Shown: one piece after another, positions 49,409 through 60,556 of the stretch
Layout: each line of letters starts with the position of its first letter
Numbering within the stretch: the stretch's first letter is position 1
Assembly (NCBI GenBank): GCA_035456465.1
Contig: DATIDD010000093.1
Location: 1-64,000 of the forward strand
Direction of reading: 5' to 3'
DNA: 64,000 bases
DNA from: DATHTC01 sp035456465
GTDB lineage: Bacteria > Actinomycetota > Thermoleophilia > Gaiellales > Gaiellaceae
The notes under the pieces: generated by a model
The model's database searches: none
What the model saw: the letters and a program-made list of their open reading frames with translations, nothing else
Told to the model about the DNA's origin: nothing
Position numbers and translations under genes: made by a program

Positions 49409-50616
49409 GCGGGACGCTCGTCCATCGCATGGGGGGCGCCGTACTCGGCGAGGAGATCGAGGAACGGCCGCGCCGGGAACGCCTCCGGGCCGAGCACGCC
49501 GGTCCCGCTCCAGCCGCCCTCCGCGAGCAACTCGAGCGCGACCACCGGGTTCAGCGCCGTCTGGAGCACGACCGCCTGGTGCCCCCACTCCCGCATCGCC
49601 TGCTCGTTGTCGACGACGTGGTAGAGGTAGGTCGCGCGCGGCGAGCCGTCCTCCCGCGTGCCGGTGACGAGCGTGCCGGCGCAGGTCCGCCCGCGCATCC
49701 GGTCGCCGAGCGTCGCGGGGTCGGGCAGCGCGGCCGCGACGACGTCCCGCGGCGCGACCTCGACCCCGCGCACGCGCACCGGCTTCGTGGAGTCGAGGCC
49801 GAGCTTGTGCAGTGTCCTCAGCACGTCGACGAACTCCTCGCCGAGCCCGTACTTGAAGGTGACGCGGCGGCAGTCGACCCAGCGGGGGACGAGCAGCACC
49901 TCCTCGTGCTCCACGTTCACGCACTCGACCGGGCCGATCCCCTCGGGGAAGACGAATGTCTCGGGGTCGGAGAACGGCTCCGTCGTGAACCAGCCGCGAT
50001 CGCGCTCCCAGACGACGGGCGGGTTGAGGCACTCCTCGATCGTCGTCCAGATCGAGAAGGTCGGCGCGAACGCGGATCCCTCGACCTCGAGGTCCGCGCC
50101 GTCGCGCACGGCCACCTCGTCCACCTCGGCGAAGAGCTCGTCGGCCGCGTGTCGCGCGAACACGTCGGAGAGGCCCGGCTCGACGCCGATCCCGACGAGC
50201 GCCAACCGCCCTGCCTCCTCCCAGCGCGACGCCTCAGCGAACTGCGCGTCGCCGAGCTTCACCCCCGGCTCCTCGTACGGCCGCTCCGGGTGCAGCTCCG
50301 AGAGCGTCATCGCCAGGTCGAGATACGTGCAGCCCGCCTCGAGCGCGGCGGCGAAGATCGGGGGGTTGAAGCGCGGGTCGACCGCATTGAGGATCGCGTC
50401 GATCCGCTCCGCGCGCGCGAGCTCGACGATCGCGGCACGGTCGGAGGCGTCGAGCGCGACCGCGCCGAAGCGGTCGTCGCCGTCCCGGTCGGCGGCCGCC
50501 CGCGCCCGCGCCTCGTCGACGTCGGCGAGCACGATCCGCTCGAAGAACCGGCGTCGGCGCGCGACCGCCGCGACGGCGGCGCCGACGCCGCCCGTTCCGA
50601 TCACGAGCACCCGCAT
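49405..50616 (-). CDS. Saccharopine-dehydrogenase-family oxidoreductase
   Basis: The 403-residue product starts with a Rossmann loop 'VLVIGTGGVGAAVAAVARRR' and has 'ADVDEARARAAA', 'ILNAVDPRFNPPIFAAALEA' and 'GIGVEPGLSDVFARHAADEL'. The family includes saccharopine and carboxynorspermidine dehydrogenases; which substrate is used here is unknown. The ATG at 50616 has TAGCGT (50625-50630) 8 nt upstream. Confidence 0.9.
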   Translation of the reverse strand: MRVLVIGTGGVGAAVAAVARRRRFFERIVLADVDEARARAAADRDGDDRFGAVALDASDRAAIVELARAERIDAILNAVDPRFNPPIFAAALEAGCTYLDLAMTLSELHPERPYEEPGVKLGDAQFAEASRWEEAGRLALVGIGVEPGLSDVFARHAADELFAEVDEVAVRDGADLEVEGSAFAPTFSIWTTIEECLNPPVVWERDRGWFTTEPFSDPETFVFPEGIGPVECVNVEHEEVLLVPRWVDCRRVTFKYGLGEEFVDVLRTLHKLGLDSTKPVRVRGVEVAPRDVVAAALPDPATLGDRMRGRTCAGTLVTGTREDGSPRATYLYHVVDNEQAMREWGHQAVVLQTALNPVVALELLAEGGWSGTGVLGPEAFPARPFLDLLAEYGAPHAMDERPA

Positions 50617-50709
50617 CGAGCGCGACGCTAGCGCGAACCAGGGACGAGCGGATCGGCTACGGCTCGCGCACGAGGCCGGCCGCGGGCCGCCACTGCGTCA
50701 GGCGCGCGA

Positions 50710-51252
50710 TCACGTCCGCTCCAGGCGCTCGACCACGCGCGGCACGGCGGCGCGCAGCACGGCGAGCGCTTCCTCGAGACGCCAACGCCGCCGGTCGGCC
50801 TCGCCGAGCGCGTTGGACACGGCCCGCAGCTCGACCGCCGGCACGCCCGTGAGCGCACAGGCGCGGAGGACGGCGAAGCCCTCCATCGCCTCGACGTCGC
50901 ACACGGCGGCCGCGCCCACGTGCGCCGTCGTGCCGATCGGCAGCACCGCCGCCTCCGGGAGCGCGGCACGGGCGGCCGCGAGGAGCGGGCCGTCGGGCTG
51001 CACGCGGGCGACCACCGGGATCGCGGCCGCGAGGTCCTCGTACACGGCGGCGGAGCCGAGCACGAGCGCCGGCGGCTCGAGCGTGCGGGCGCCGGCGAGG
51101 CCGACGTGGAGCACCGCCCCCGGCCGTGACTGCGCCAGCGAGCGCGCGGTCGCGGCGGCGGCCTCCACCGGGCCCACGCCGCACGCGAGCGTGCGCACAC
51201 CGGCGGCACCCACGAGCTCAGGCTCCGTCGCGGCGACGACGAGCACGTCCAC
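50710..51252 (-). CDS. mqnB: MTA/SAH nucleosidase-fold enzyme, probable futalosine hydrolase
   Basis: The 180-residue nucleoside phosphorylase-fold protein has 'LACGVGPVEAAAATARSL', 'VLHVGLAGA', 'VCDVEAMEGFAVLRA' with the glutamate that holds the ribose, and 'VELRAVSNALGEADRRRW'. The last pattern, with its DR-x-W, is closer to MqnB futalosine hydrolase (menaquinone synthesis) than to MTAN. It is shorter than typical. No other mqn gene is in the window, so the symbol is tentative. The start is GTG 51252, 8 nt after TAGCGT. Confidence 0.7.
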   Translation of the reverse strand: MDVLVVAATEPELVGAAGVRTLACGVGPVEAAAATARSLAQSRPGAVLHVGLAGARTLEPPALVLGSAAVYEDLAAAIPVVARVQPDGPLLAAARAALPEAAVLPIGTTAHVGAAAVCDVEAMEGFAVLRACALTGVPAVELRAVSNALGEADRRRWRLEEALAVLRAAVPRVVERLERT

Positions 51253-51266
51253 AGCGGCGGACGCTA

Positions 51267-51631
51267 CCGCGCCCTCGAAGACCCCCGCCCGGGGGATCGA
51301 CGCGGTCCGGCTCCGCTCGTCGCGTGGCGCACCCGAGCTCGGAGGCCTCGCGCGGCAACAAGTACGTGATCTGGCTCGGTCGGCCCGTCACCTGCGCCCT
51401 CGCGCGAACGTGGTCGCCCACCTGTCGGCGAAGCCGGCGGGGCGGACCGGGCAGCGACTCAACGGCCCGCGCGGCTTCAACGGCCTCGTGACGCTGGCGT
51501 ACGCCGGCAAGCGCGTGCGGCGGGGCCGGGGCGAAGGGCTTCGTCCGGGCGCCGAACTGGTCGTAGGCGGCCGCTGAGCGGGGCCGCGCCACCGCGGGCA
51601 TGGAGCGCGGCGCGCGGGAGAGACTGACAGG
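51267..51631. other. 365-nt stretch without a supported gene
   Basis: No convincing coding frame, RNA gene or repeat was found. The only structure noted is CCCCC-GCCC-GGGGG at 51282-51295. Open frames on both strands lack start signals and family sequence. It may be degenerate sequence or an uncharacterised leader of the transporter gene. Confidence 0.5.
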
Positions 51632-53227
51632 GTGATCGACCTCCTCGCCGACAACCCGGTCCTCCTCTTCTTCGTCGTCGCGGCGCTCGGCTACCTGCTC
51701 GCGCGGGTCCGCGTCGCCGGGTTCGGCCTCGGCATCGCATCGGTGCTGTTCGCGGGCATCGCCGTCGGCGCCGTCGACCCGTCGTTGAAGCTGCCCGAGC
51801 CGGTGTGGGTGCTCGGCCTCGTGCTGTTCGTCTACACGGTCGGCCTCGCCAGCGGCCCGGGATTCGTGGCGGCGCTTCGTCGCCAGGGCCTGCGGGCCAA
51901 CGCGGTGGTGCTCGCGGCGCTCGGTGCGGCGTCGTTCGTTGCGCTCGCGGCCGGGCTGCTCGACGTGCTCTCGACGCCGACGGCAGCGGGGACGTACACG
52001 GGCTCCGTCACGAACACGCCCGCGCTCGCGAGCGTCCTCGAGGCCCTCGGCAGCCGCGTGTCCCCGGAGACGTTCGACCGCATCGCGGCCGAGCCGATCA
52101 TCGGCTACTCGCTGGCCTACCCGCTCGGAGTCGTGATCCCGCTCGTCGCGGTCTGGGCGCTGCTGCGCGGGGCCGCGCCCGCGGAGACGGCCCCCGCAGG
52201 CGGGCTCGTCAGCCGGACCGCCGCGGTCGGGAGGTCGGCGGCATTGGCCGACCTCCGCGTGCGCTTCGGCGTCGCCTTCGGCCGCGTCCGCCGGCAGGGC
52301 ACGACGATTCCGGCGAGCGACGACGAGGTCGTGCGGCCCGGCGACCTCGTCAGCGTCGCCGGCCCGCCGCCCGCGGTCGGAGCGGTGATCGCGACCCTCG
52401 GCGAGGAGAGCTCCGAGCACCTCGAGCTCGAGCACGGAACGGTCGACTTCCGGCGCGTCGTCGTCTCGAGCCCGGACGTCGCCGGACGGAGGGTCGGCGA
52501 GCTGCCGCTGCACGCGCGCTTCAACGCCCAGGCGACACGGGTCCGGCGGGGGGACATCGACCTCGTCGCCGATCCGGAGCTCCAGCTCGAGCTCGGCGAC
52601 CGCGTCCGGGTTGTCGCGCCGCGGGAGCGGATGCCGGAGCTGGCGCGCTACTTCGGGGACTCGATCCGCGCCCTCGGCGAGATCGACGTGCTGACGTTCT
52701 CGCTCGGCGCGGCGCTCGGCCTCCTGCTCGGCTCGATCGACGTGCCGCTTCCCGGCGGCGGCACCTTCGAGCTCGGATTCGCCGGCGGCCCGCTCGTCGT
52801 GGCGCTCGCGCTCGGCGCGCTGGGGCGCACCGGGCCGTTCGTGTGGCAGCTCCCGTACACGGCGAACCTGACGCTGCGGCAGTTCGGGGCCGTGCTGTTC
52901 CTGGCCGGCGTCGGGACACGGTCGGGAGAGGCGTTCGGGTCGACGATCGCAGACGTCCAGGCCCTGCTCGTCCTCGCGACGGCGGCCGCGACGACCGCGA
53001 CGGCCGTCGGCCTCGCCGTCCTCGGCGGGTTGCGTCTGCTGCGCCTCTCGCCCGCCACTCTGTGCGGCGTGCTGGCGGGGATGCAGACACAGCCGGCCGT
53101 CCTCGCCTACGCGTCGGAGCAGGTCGCCGACGAACGCGAGGTGACGGCCGGGTACGCGAGCGTCTACCCGTTCGCGATGATCGCGAAGATCCTCGGCGCG
53201 CAGCTCCTCTTCGGCCCGTTCTTCTGA
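51632..53227 (+). CDS. AspT/YidE/YbjL-family antiporter with RCK_C domains
   Basis: The 531-residue transporter has two membrane halves (each about five helices) of the AspT-YidE-YbjL antiporter family: 'LLFFVVAALGYLLARVRVAG', 'FVYTVGLASGPGF', 'TGSVTNTPALASVLEALGSR' and later 'LTLRQFGAVLFLAGVGTRSG' and 'LAGMQTQPAVLAYASEQVAD'. Two TrkA-C/RCK_C regions lie between (about 215-345). It probably exchanges an anionic substrate such as a carboxylate. The start is GTG 51632. Confidence 0.9.
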   Translation: MIDLLADNPVLLFFVVAALGYLLARVRVAGFGLGIASVLFAGIAVGAVDPSLKLPEPVWVLGLVLFVYTVGLASGPGFVAALRRQGLRANAVVLAALGAASFVALAAGLLDVLSTPTAAGTYTGSVTNTPALASVLEALGSRVSPETFDRIAAEPIIGYSLAYPLGVVIPLVAVWALLRGAAPAETAPAGGLVSRTAAVGRSAALADLRVRFGVAFGRVRRQGTTIPASDDEVVRPGDLVSVAGPPPAVGAVIATLGEESSEHLELEHGTVDFRRVVVSSPDVAGRRVGELPLHARFNAQATRVRRGDIDLVADPELQLELGDRVRVVAPRERMPELARYFGDSIRALGEIDVLTFSLGAALGLLLGSIDVPLPGGGTFELGFAGGPLVVALALGALGRTGPFVWQLPYTANLTLRQFGAVLFLAGVGTRSGEAFGSTIADVQALLVLATAAATTATAVGLAVLGGLRLLRLSPATLCGVLAGMQTQPAVLAYASEQVADEREVTAGYASVYPFAMIAKILGAQLLFGPFF

Positions 53228-53240
53228 CGCGGGATCGTCC

Positions 53241-53273
53241 GACGGAGGGGCCGCCGGTCGCGGCCCCTCCGTC
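53241..53273. terminator. Strong bidirectional hairpin
   Basis: GACGGAGGGGCCGC, loop CGGTC, GCGGCCCCTCCGTC forms a perfect 14-bp stem. It fills the 53-nt gap between the convergent antiporter and haloperoxidase genes. There is no T-run. Confidence 0.75.
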
Positions 53274-53280
53274 GCGACCG

Positions 53281-54567
53281 TCAGCGGGCCTGCTGGAAGT
53301 AGTGCTTGCGGAGCCAGCGCGCGACCTTCTTGCCGATGTTCGCGCCCTGCACGTCCGCGGTGCGGAAGTGGATCCCGCCCCAGACACGGGCGTCGACGAC
53401 CTCCTGCAGCGCCTGCGAGAAGCGCTCGAAGTGCCTCGGCTGCCCCGGGAACCGGCTGCTGAAAACGTCGAACGCGACCTTGTCGGTGCCGAAGAAGGAC
53501 CGTGCCGTGGTCAGGATCGAGCCGCTGACGCAGCCGTGCCCCGAGGGATGATCCGGGAACGGCGGCGTGGTCAGCCCCGGCCCGGTGCTCGGGTCGAACA
53601 GCGGCGTCCAGCTCGGGTCGGCCACGGTCCGCGGGTTCCCGTCCGTCGCGGCCTCGCGGATCGCCGCCATCGGCCGCCAGAAGTACCAGTGGTACTTGTC
53701 GTTCCAGCAGCTGATCGCGCCGTCCGCCGCGGCGAGGCTCGTCATCGCGAACAGGCGCGCGTTGTCGGCCGTGCCCAGCCCGTACCTCGCCGAGAGCGAC
53801 CGCAGCACGCCGCCGTAGAGGGCGATCGGCTGCGCCTGCCAGAAGACGGCCGCCATCGTCTGGTCGGGGGTCCGCGTCGTGCTCGTGAGCGAGCCCACGC
53901 TCTTGACCTCGTCGAAGTCCTTCGCGTAGGCGCGGCTTCCGAGCTCGTTCGGGCCCTTCGACCGGAGTTGCGACGGGCGCTTCAGCAGGAACGGCTGCAC
54001 GTTCGCGACCCAGGCGTCGGGGTCGAGGATCGGGAGCCCGGTGGTCGGGCTGACGAGCGGCCGCCAGTCCCCGGGGTCGTTCCCGATCTCGAACGTGAAC
54101 GGATCGTTCCGCCCGTCGTTCTCGCGGGCGGCCAGCATGGCGTCGGCGGCCGCGTTCCCGGCTGCGATGCCTCCGGCCTTCGAGCCCGCGGGGACGTCCT
54201 GGATGCCCGCGAGCGACGCGTCGTACAGGCCCTTCAGGGTCTGCTGCTGCCCCGGGTAGAGGGTGGCCAGCACGCGGTACGCCGCGGTCGCCGCGGCCGC
54301 GTCCTTCGAGTCCCAGGGGTTCGCCGGCGGTGCGACCAGGTACGGCCGGTAGCGCCGGTCGATCGCGTTGACGGCGTCGTACACGGCCCCTTGCACCATC
54401 GCGAAGGGGATCGTCGATCCGTGCGCCGTCGGCGCGGGCGTCGTCCCGAGGATCGTGTTGGTCGCGTTGACCGTCCAGTCCGTCACGGCGTCCGCTCGGG
54501 CCAGCCCGGGCGCGGCGAGAGCCGCGAGGGCGCAGGCGACGAGCGCGACGTGCTTCCTGGCGTTCAT
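53281..54567 (-). CDS. Exported vanadium-haloperoxidase/PAP2-superfamily protein
   Basis: The 428-residue precursor has a signal peptide ('VALVACALAALAAPGLARA') and the vanadate/phosphate-binding motifs 'KYHWYFWRPMAAIREA' (K-x6-RP), 'PDHPSGHGCVSG' (PSGH) and 'ARVWGGIHFRTADVQG' (R-x5-H-x4-D region). This is the vanadium-dependent haloperoxidase family. Whether it halogenates, acts as a phosphatase or has no vanadium is not decided by sequence. The ATG follows AGGAG and overlaps the DUF4242 stop (ATGA). Confidence 0.87.
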   Translation of the reverse strand: MNARKHVALVACALAALAAPGLARADAVTDWTVNATNTILGTTPAPTAHGSTIPFAMVQGAVYDAVNAIDRRYRPYLVAPPANPWDSKDAAAATAAYRVLATLYPGQQQTLKGLYDASLAGIQDVPAGSKAGGIAAGNAAADAMLAARENDGRNDPFTFEIGNDPGDWRPLVSPTTGLPILDPDAWVANVQPFLLKRPSQLRSKGPNELGSRAYAKDFDEVKSVGSLTSTTRTPDQTMAAVFWQAQPIALYGGVLRSLSARYGLGTADNARLFAMTSLAAADGAISCWNDKYHWYFWRPMAAIREAATDGNPRTVADPSWTPLFDPSTGPGLTTPPFPDHPSGHGCVSGSILTTARSFFGTDKVAFDVFSSRFPGQPRHFERFSQALQEVVDARVWGGIHFRTADVQGANIGKKVARWLRKHYFQQAR

Positions 54568-54836
54568 GAGTGCTCCTCTCCGGACGAGACCGCCTCGACG
54601 ACCCGGAGCGCGTCCAGGCCGGCGCGTTCCGCCGTGCGCTCCGCATCGAGCACGGACGGCGCGACGAAGACGAAGAAGCAGACCTCGTCCTCGGGGACGT
54701 GGATCGCACACCCGAAGCCGACGCGCGTCCCCTCCCGCGTCAGCTCGTCCGCGGCCGAGCGCGCCCGCCGCTCTCGCGCGACCCGCTCCACGGCGGCGCC
54801 GCGTGCGAGGTAGGTCTCGACGAGGTAGCTCGGCAT
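54564..54836 (-). CDS. DUF4242-family small protein
   Basis: The 90-residue product has the family start 'MPSYLVETYLARGAAVERVA' and 'CFFVFVAPSVLDAERTAERA'. DUF4242 proteins are small ferredoxin-like folds of unknown role. It forms an operon with the haloperoxidase-like gene by a 4-nt overlap, downstream of the LuxR-type regulator gene. Confidence 0.8.
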   Translation of the reverse strand: MPSYLVETYLARGAAVERVARERRARSAADELTREGTRVGFGCAIHVPEDEVCFFVFVAPSVLDAERTAERAGLDALRVVEAVSSGEEHS

Positions 54837-54905
54837 GCGGTCGACGCTAGGCCGCGCACCCCTGCACGGAAACGCGAGAACCCCGGAACTTTGCGCGCGC
54901 GGCCC

Positions 54906-57653
54906 TCAGCGAAGCATGCGCGCGAGCTCGGCGCGCGAGCGGATCCCGAGCTTCGCGTACACGTGCGAGAGGTGGGTCTCGACCGTGCGCTCGCCCAGGA
55001 ACAGCGCCGCCGCGACCTCGCGGTTCGTCTTCCCCTCCGCCACGAGCGCGGCCACGCGCTGCTCGGCCGGGGTGAGGCCGTCCACCTTCGTGCGGCCACC
55101 GATGCGGCCGAGCTCCGCGCGTGCCCTCTCGGCCCAGAAGGCGGCGCCGATCCGCTCGAACGTCGCGCGCGCCTCCTCGATCGCCTCGCGCGCGGGCCGC
55201 TTCTGCCGCGCCCGCCGACGCATCGTTCCGAGGGCCAAGAGCGCGCGCCCGCGGCCGAACGGGTCGCCGACCTCCTCGTGGCGCCCCGCCGCGTCCTCGA
55301 GCAGCTCCAGCGCCGTGGCGACGTCGCCCCGCGCCGCCGCGACGAGGCCGCGCGAGCGCACGATCTCCGGGACCGCCCACACGTGCGGCAGGCGGCGCGA
55401 CTCTGTGTCCCACTCGTCGAGGATCGCGTCGGCGTCGGCGATGCGACCGAGCCCGAGGAGCGCTTCGACCTGCTCGGCGACCCAGAGTGACGTGGAGTGC
55501 GAGAAGCCGGCGGCGCGACGCTCGCGGTCGACCTCCTCGAAGCGCTCGACCGCGCGGGCGGAGTCGCCGGACCAGTGGTCGAGCATGGCGAGGAGGGCAA
55601 GGTTGGCACGCACCGTCGAGAGCCCGAGCTGCGGCCCGGCATACGCGAGCGCGCGCTGCACCAGCGCGCGCGCGAGCTCGTGCTCGCCCTGGAACAGCGC
55701 CGTGCGCGCGAGCGGCATGAGCGTGGCCGGCTCGTCGGCGAGCTCCGGGCGCTCGTACTGGAGCGCCAGCTCGCGCGAGGCCTCGATGAGGCGACGGGCG
55801 AGCGCGAGCTCCCCGGCCTGGTGCTCGACGAGCGAGAGGTACCAGAGCGCGCTCGCGACCACCGGCTCGTCGCGCTCCTCGGCCAGCGCGCGAAGCTCCT
55901 CGAACACCTGCCGCGCCTGGTCGATCCGCCCCGACCAGAGCAGGCAGTGGCCGTGCGCCGTGGCCGCTTCCGCGACCGCGGTGCGGTCGCCAGAAGCGCG
56001 GGCGAGGGCGAGGCTCCGCTCCGCGAGGTCGAAGGAGTCGGGCTCGCCGCGGTTGAACTGAACCGTGGCGAGCGCCGCGAGTGCGCGCGCGACGAGCGCC
56101 TCGTCGCCGGCTTCCTCGGCGAGGGCGACCGACCGCCGGGCATGCTCCTCCGCGGCCCCGAGCCCCTCGAAGATCCGCAGGTCGTGGGCGAGCTGCTCGT
56201 GGATGACGGCCTCGAGCACGGCCGGCAGGCCCGGCTCGCGCAGCGCGCGGCGGTGGTGCTCGACTGCCTCGCCGATATCCCCGACGAGGTTCTCGAGGTC
56301 GCCGAGCAGGACGAGCGCCTCCGCGCGCGGCCTGCCCGGCGCCGCGTCGGCCAGCAGAGATCGCGCGAGCGCGAAGGCCGCGTCCGGGAGCCCGCCCGCG
56401 AGGTGATCCCGGGCGGCGCGGGCGAGCCGGCGGCGCCGGTCATCCGCACGGTCGGCGGGCGTCGCGCGAGCCGCCGCCTCGCCGAGCTCGGCGGCCACCG
56501 AGGCGGCGCCGCGCGTACGGGCGATGCCGGCCGCCGCCTCGAGACGCGAGGCGACCGCCTCGTCGGGCGCCTCGAGGGCGAGCGCGAGGTGCCGCGCGTG
56601 CGCCACCGGCTCGGAGAGGACCTCCGCGATCCGCGAGTGCATCCGGCGGCGCTCGGCGGCGGGCGCGGCCGCGTACACCTCCGTCGCGAGCAGCGGATGC
56701 GAGAAGCGGATCTCGCGGTCCGCCCGCACGAGCACGCCTGCGGCGAGCGCGGGATCGAGCTCCTGCGGCCGGACGTCGAGCTCCGCGAGCAGCCTCGCGG
56801 TCGGGGAGCCGAGCGCGGCGACTGCGAGCAGCGCCCCGTGGGTGTCCTCGGGGAGCGCGCGGATCCGGTCGCCGACGAGCCGCTCGAGCGTCTCGGGAAC
56901 CGGGAGCGGCGTGGCGGGGTCGACCGGCGCGGCGCGACGCTCGAGCGCGCGCGCGAGCTCGAGCGCGAAGAACGGGTTGCCCCCCGATGCCTCGTGCAGG
57001 CGCCGCAGCACGGGGCGCGGGAAGGCACGGCCGATGCGCGCCTTGAGGATGCCCTGGACCGCGCCGAGGCTCATGGGGCCGACGCGGATGCGCTCAGCCA
57101 CCGGCTCGACCGCCTCCTCCAGCGCCGACCGGGGCGTCCCGGAGCGGCGTGCGAGGAGCACCGCGACGGGCCGCGCATCGACGCGTCGGAGCGCGAACGC
57201 CAGCGCCACCGCGGACGGAGCGTCGAGCCACTGCACGTCGTCACTCGCGACGAGGACCGGCGCGTCCTCCGCGAGGCCGTAGATCGTGTCGCCGACCGCG
57301 AGGGCGACCGCGCGGGGGTCGGCCGGCTCCTCGTCCTCGCCGCCGAGCAGGAGCGCCGCCTCGAGCGCCCGCCGCCGAGGCGCCGACAGGCGCGGGAGTG
57401 CATCCTCGAGCACGTCCGCCAGCACGTCGCCGAGCGCCGCGAACCCGAGCTCGCGCTCGGCCTCCGCGGGCCGTGCGACGAGCACTCGGAAGCCTCGCTG
57501 CCGCGCGGCCTCGACGGCGGCGAGCCACAGCGTCGTCTTGCCGATCCCCGCCTCTCCTTCGAGCACGAGTGCACGGGCCCCGGCGTGCGCCCGGTCGAGG
57601 AACGCCAGGAGCGAGGACTGCTCCGCTTCCCTGCCGACGAGCTCGACCGCCAT
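54906..57653 (-). CDS. LuxR-type regulator with N-terminal ATPase domain (LAL-like)
   Basis: The 915-residue protein starts with an AAA/STAND ATPase ('VLEGEAGIGKTTLWLAAVEA' at about 30-49, 'VLVASDDVQWLDAPSAVALA' Walker B). Long TPR-like helices fill the middle, and the C-terminal LuxR helix-turn-helix is 'LTPAEQRVAALVAEG' to 'ERTVETHLSHVYAKLGIRSR'. Such regulators switch by ATP binding and ligand or partner contact. The same-strand DUF4242/haloperoxidase pair 69 nt downstream is the likely target or companion. Confidence 0.93.
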   Translation of the reverse strand: MAVELVGREAEQSSLLAFLDRAHAGARALVLEGEAGIGKTTLWLAAVEAARQRGFRVLVARPAEAERELGFAALGDVLADVLEDALPRLSAPRRRALEAALLLGGEDEEPADPRAVALAVGDTIYGLAEDAPVLVASDDVQWLDAPSAVALAFALRRVDARPVAVLLARRSGTPRSALEEAVEPVAERIRVGPMSLGAVQGILKARIGRAFPRPVLRRLHEASGGNPFFALELARALERRAAPVDPATPLPVPETLERLVGDRIRALPEDTHGALLAVAALGSPTARLLAELDVRPQELDPALAAGVLVRADREIRFSHPLLATEVYAAAPAAERRRMHSRIAEVLSEPVAHARHLALALEAPDEAVASRLEAAAGIARTRGAASVAAELGEAAARATPADRADDRRRRLARAARDHLAGGLPDAAFALARSLLADAAPGRPRAEALVLLGDLENLVGDIGEAVEHHRRALREPGLPAVLEAVIHEQLAHDLRIFEGLGAAEEHARRSVALAEEAGDEALVARALAALATVQFNRGEPDSFDLAERSLALARASGDRTAVAEAATAHGHCLLWSGRIDQARQVFEELRALAEERDEPVVASALWYLSLVEHQAGELALARRLIEASRELALQYERPELADEPATLMPLARTALFQGEHELARALVQRALAYAGPQLGLSTVRANLALLAMLDHWSGDSARAVERFEEVDRERRAAGFSHSTSLWVAEQVEALLGLGRIADADAILDEWDTESRRLPHVWAVPEIVRSRGLVAAARGDVATALELLEDAAGRHEEVGDPFGRGRALLALGTMRRRARQKRPAREAIEEARATFERIGAAFWAERARAELGRIGGRTKVDGLTPAEQRVAALVAEGKTNREVAAALFLGERTVETHLSHVYAKLGIRSRAELARMLR

Positions 57654-57705
57654 CTGCCACGTCCGATCGTGACACGGCGGTGCGGCGTTTACGAGTGCCG
57701 CAGCC

Positions 57706-60177
<2,472 letters not shown>

Positions 60178-60184
60178 GAGCCCG

Positions 60185-60556
60185 TCACCTCTCTCTCCGC
60201 GCGAGCCGGGCCGGCGGCTCCCAGAGCACGAGCTCGCGGCGGTACTGCTTGTGAACCTGGTCGATCGCCTGGCGCATCTCGCGCTCCAGGCGCTCCATGC
60301 GCGCCTGCATGCGGCGGAGCTCGTCCTCGAGCCGGAGGACGTGCTCGACGCCTGCCAGGTTGAGCCCGAGCTCGTTCGTCAGGCGCTGGATGAGACGGAG
60401 CCGTTCGACGTCCGCCTCGGAGTAGAGGCGCGTGTTCCCGGGCGTGCGCTTCGGGCGCACGAGCCCCTTCTGCTCGTACATCCGCAGCGTCTGGGGATGC
60501 ATGCCGACGAGGTCGGCGGCGACCGAGATCATGTACCGAGGACGCTCGTCCATCAT
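60185..60556 (-). CDS. hspR: MerR-family heat-shock repressor HspR
   Basis: The 123-residue product has the MerR helix-turn-helix 'MISVAADLVGMHPQTLRMYE' and 'KRTPGNTRLYSEADVERLRL', then a coiled coil. This is the HspR pattern; it represses the dnaK operon with DnaK as co-repressor. ATG 60556 overlaps the dnaJ stop as ATGA. HspR binding sites would be upstream of dnaK, outside the window. Confidence 0.93.
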   Translation of the reverse strand: MMDERPRYMISVAADLVGMHPQTLRMYEQKGLVRPKRTPGNTRLYSEADVERLRLIQRLTNELGLNLAGVEHVLRLEDELRRMQARMERLEREMRQAIDQVHKQYRRELVLWEPPARLARRER

